This document shows positions 14,360-15,112 of a stretch of DNA of 15,112 bases, piece by piece; within the stretch, counting starts at the first letter, position 1, and the number at the start of each line of letters is the position of its first letter. Source of the DNA: an uncultured Candidatus Saccharibacteria bacterium (GTDB taxonomy: Bacteria; Patescibacteriota; Saccharimonadia; Saccharimonadales; Saccharimonadaceae). The stretch is from the NCBI GenBank assembly GCA_915070155.1, contig CAJZFK010000007.1:1-15112 (forward strand), in the 5' to 3' direction. The notes beneath the pieces were generated by a model. It saw only the letters and a list, made by a program, of their open reading frames with translations. It did no database searches and was not told the origin of the DNA. The translations under genes were made by a program, and so were the position numbers.

Positions 14360-15112
14360 CGAACTGGCAACTTAAACCCAAAAGTACTACCTTTTCCTTC
14401 TTCTGACTCAAAGATCATTTCGCCGTCGTGCGACAAGATAACTTTCCTCGCCAAAAATAAGCCAACGCCAGTGCCGTCTGGTCGCTTTTTTCTGGCATTT
14501 GTACCGCGGAAGAATTTGCCAAACAGATTTGCTTGTTCTGATTTTGGTACGCCAATTCCTGAGTCTTTCACCGTAAATTCAATCGCGCCATTACTATTTT
14601 TCAGAGAAATTATTACCTTTTTATGTGGATTTGAATAGTAAATGGCATTGTCAATCATATTCAGCATAACTTGACGAATCTTCTCAGAGTCAGCCGTAAT
14701 CAATGGAACTTTTTTATAAATCTTTAGGTCCATTTTGACAGACCTCTGATCAGCCACAACTTTAAGCAAAGCAACTTCATCCCGAAGAATTTGAGCAATG
14801 TCTATCTTCTGTTTATCAATATTAAATTTGCCGGTCTGAAGTCTAGAAACATTAAGAAAATCGTTTATCAGTCTCACCATACGCTCACTCGAAGAAAACG
14901 CTTCTCTAAGAACCGCACGCTGCGTCGGCGTAATCTTCCCCAAATCGCCCTCCAACATCATATCCAAATAACCCTTAATACTAGTCAACGGCGTTCTCAA
15001 CTGATGTGAGGCCATAGAAATAAATTCGTTCTTCGCCTCGTCTAGTCGCTGAAGCTGTCGATTACTGAACCTCAGCTCTTTCGTCGCCTCGTCAATTTTA
15101 CGCTGCAAACTC
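14356..15112 (-). CDS. Sensor histidine kinase, C-terminal part (5' end beyond window)
   Basis: Two-component sensor kinase: autophosphorylates on His and passes the phosphate to a response regulator not in this window. The frame is still open at the right edge, so the sensor and any membrane part are missing; the TTG at 15108 is an internal Leu codon. The visible part starts with a charged coiled-coil-like linker, then the HisKA domain with the phospho-acceptor in SMASHQLRTPL (codon at about 15006-15004), and the HATPase_c domain with N box NMIDNAIYYS, G1 DSGIGVP, F box FGKFFRG and G2 GTGVGLFLARK. All catalytic boxes are present, so it should be active; the H box followed by R-T-P is the common HPK class. 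It ends convergently with the small basic protein. Confidence 0.93.
   Translation of the reverse strand, partial: SLQRKIDEATKELRFSNRQLQRLDEAKNEFISMASHQLRTPLTSIKGYLDMMLEGDLGKITPTQRAVLREAFSSSERMVRLINDFLNVSRLQTGKFNIDKQKIDIAQILRDEVALLKVVADQRSVKMDLKIYKKVPLITADSEKIRQVMLNMIDNAIYYSNPHKKVIISLKNSNGAIEFTVKDSGIGVPKSEQANLFGKFFRGTNARKKRPDGTGVGLFLARKVILSHDGEMIFESEEGKGSTFGFKLPVR

Noticed and set aside
1..15112. A novel defence, CRISPR or mobile system
   Set aside because: No repeat array, transposase, integrase, terminal repeats, toxin-antitoxin pair or nuclease cluster was seen; most genes are housekeeping.

Overview
The window looks like a chromosomal segment of a Candidatus Saccharibacteria (TM7)-type bacterium. 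This rests on the moderately AT-rich composition, the compact unidirectional gene packing, the paired DUF348-G5 cell-wall proteins and the small membrane proteins of no recognisable family. It is an inference from gene content, because no 16S gene or ribosomal protein is present. UGA is used as a stop codon throughout (for example in rsmA, uvrD/pcrA and pgk), which argues against the UGA-recoded CPR lineages.

Positions 1-10562 hold one long minus-strand block. In the direction of transcription it runs pyk, pgk, tpiA, a tail-anchored acidic protein, a pcrA/uvrD helicase, a DUF348-G5 protein with an SLT-like catalytic domain, a DUF348-G5 protein with a 3D catalytic domain, rsmA (ksgA), and a laccase-domain (YfiH/PgeF-like) protein cut off by the left edge. 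Most junctions are under 25 bp, adjacent or overlapping (TAA directly followed by ATG between the 3D protein and rsmA; an ATGA overlap between rsmA and the laccase-domain gene). A promoter with an extended -10 sits just upstream of pyk, and similar extended -10 elements precede each DUF348-G5 gene. The block therefore reads as a lower-glycolysis operon running on into DNA repair, wall-remodelling and ribosome-maturation genes with internal promoters.

Positions 10563-10840 are non-coding and carry the terminator of the next operon. Positions 10841-13526 encode a MacB/LolD-like ABC exporter, with the ATPase first and a permease with an unusually large extracytoplasmic region second, transcribed leftwards from a strong promoter at 13547-13576. 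Divergent from it is a small two-helix membrane protein on the plus strand (13630-13932). A tRNA-Glu(UUC) with its own promoter and terminator follows on the minus strand, then a 72-residue basic tail-anchored protein on the plus strand. The 3' part of a sensor histidine kinase gene on the minus strand runs off the right edge.

The most notable points are four. The tandem DUF348-G5 pair shares its binding modules but carries two different peptidoglycan-cleaving modules, directly upstream of rsmA. This combines in one locus the RpfB-ksgA arrangement of Actinobacteria and the YabE-ksgA arrangement of Bacillus. Several promoters predict leaderless or nearly leaderless mRNAs. A block of about 33 residues is almost invariant between the two paralogues although the DNA differs at many synonymous sites. 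I see no CRISPR array, insertion sequence, prophage or defence system.
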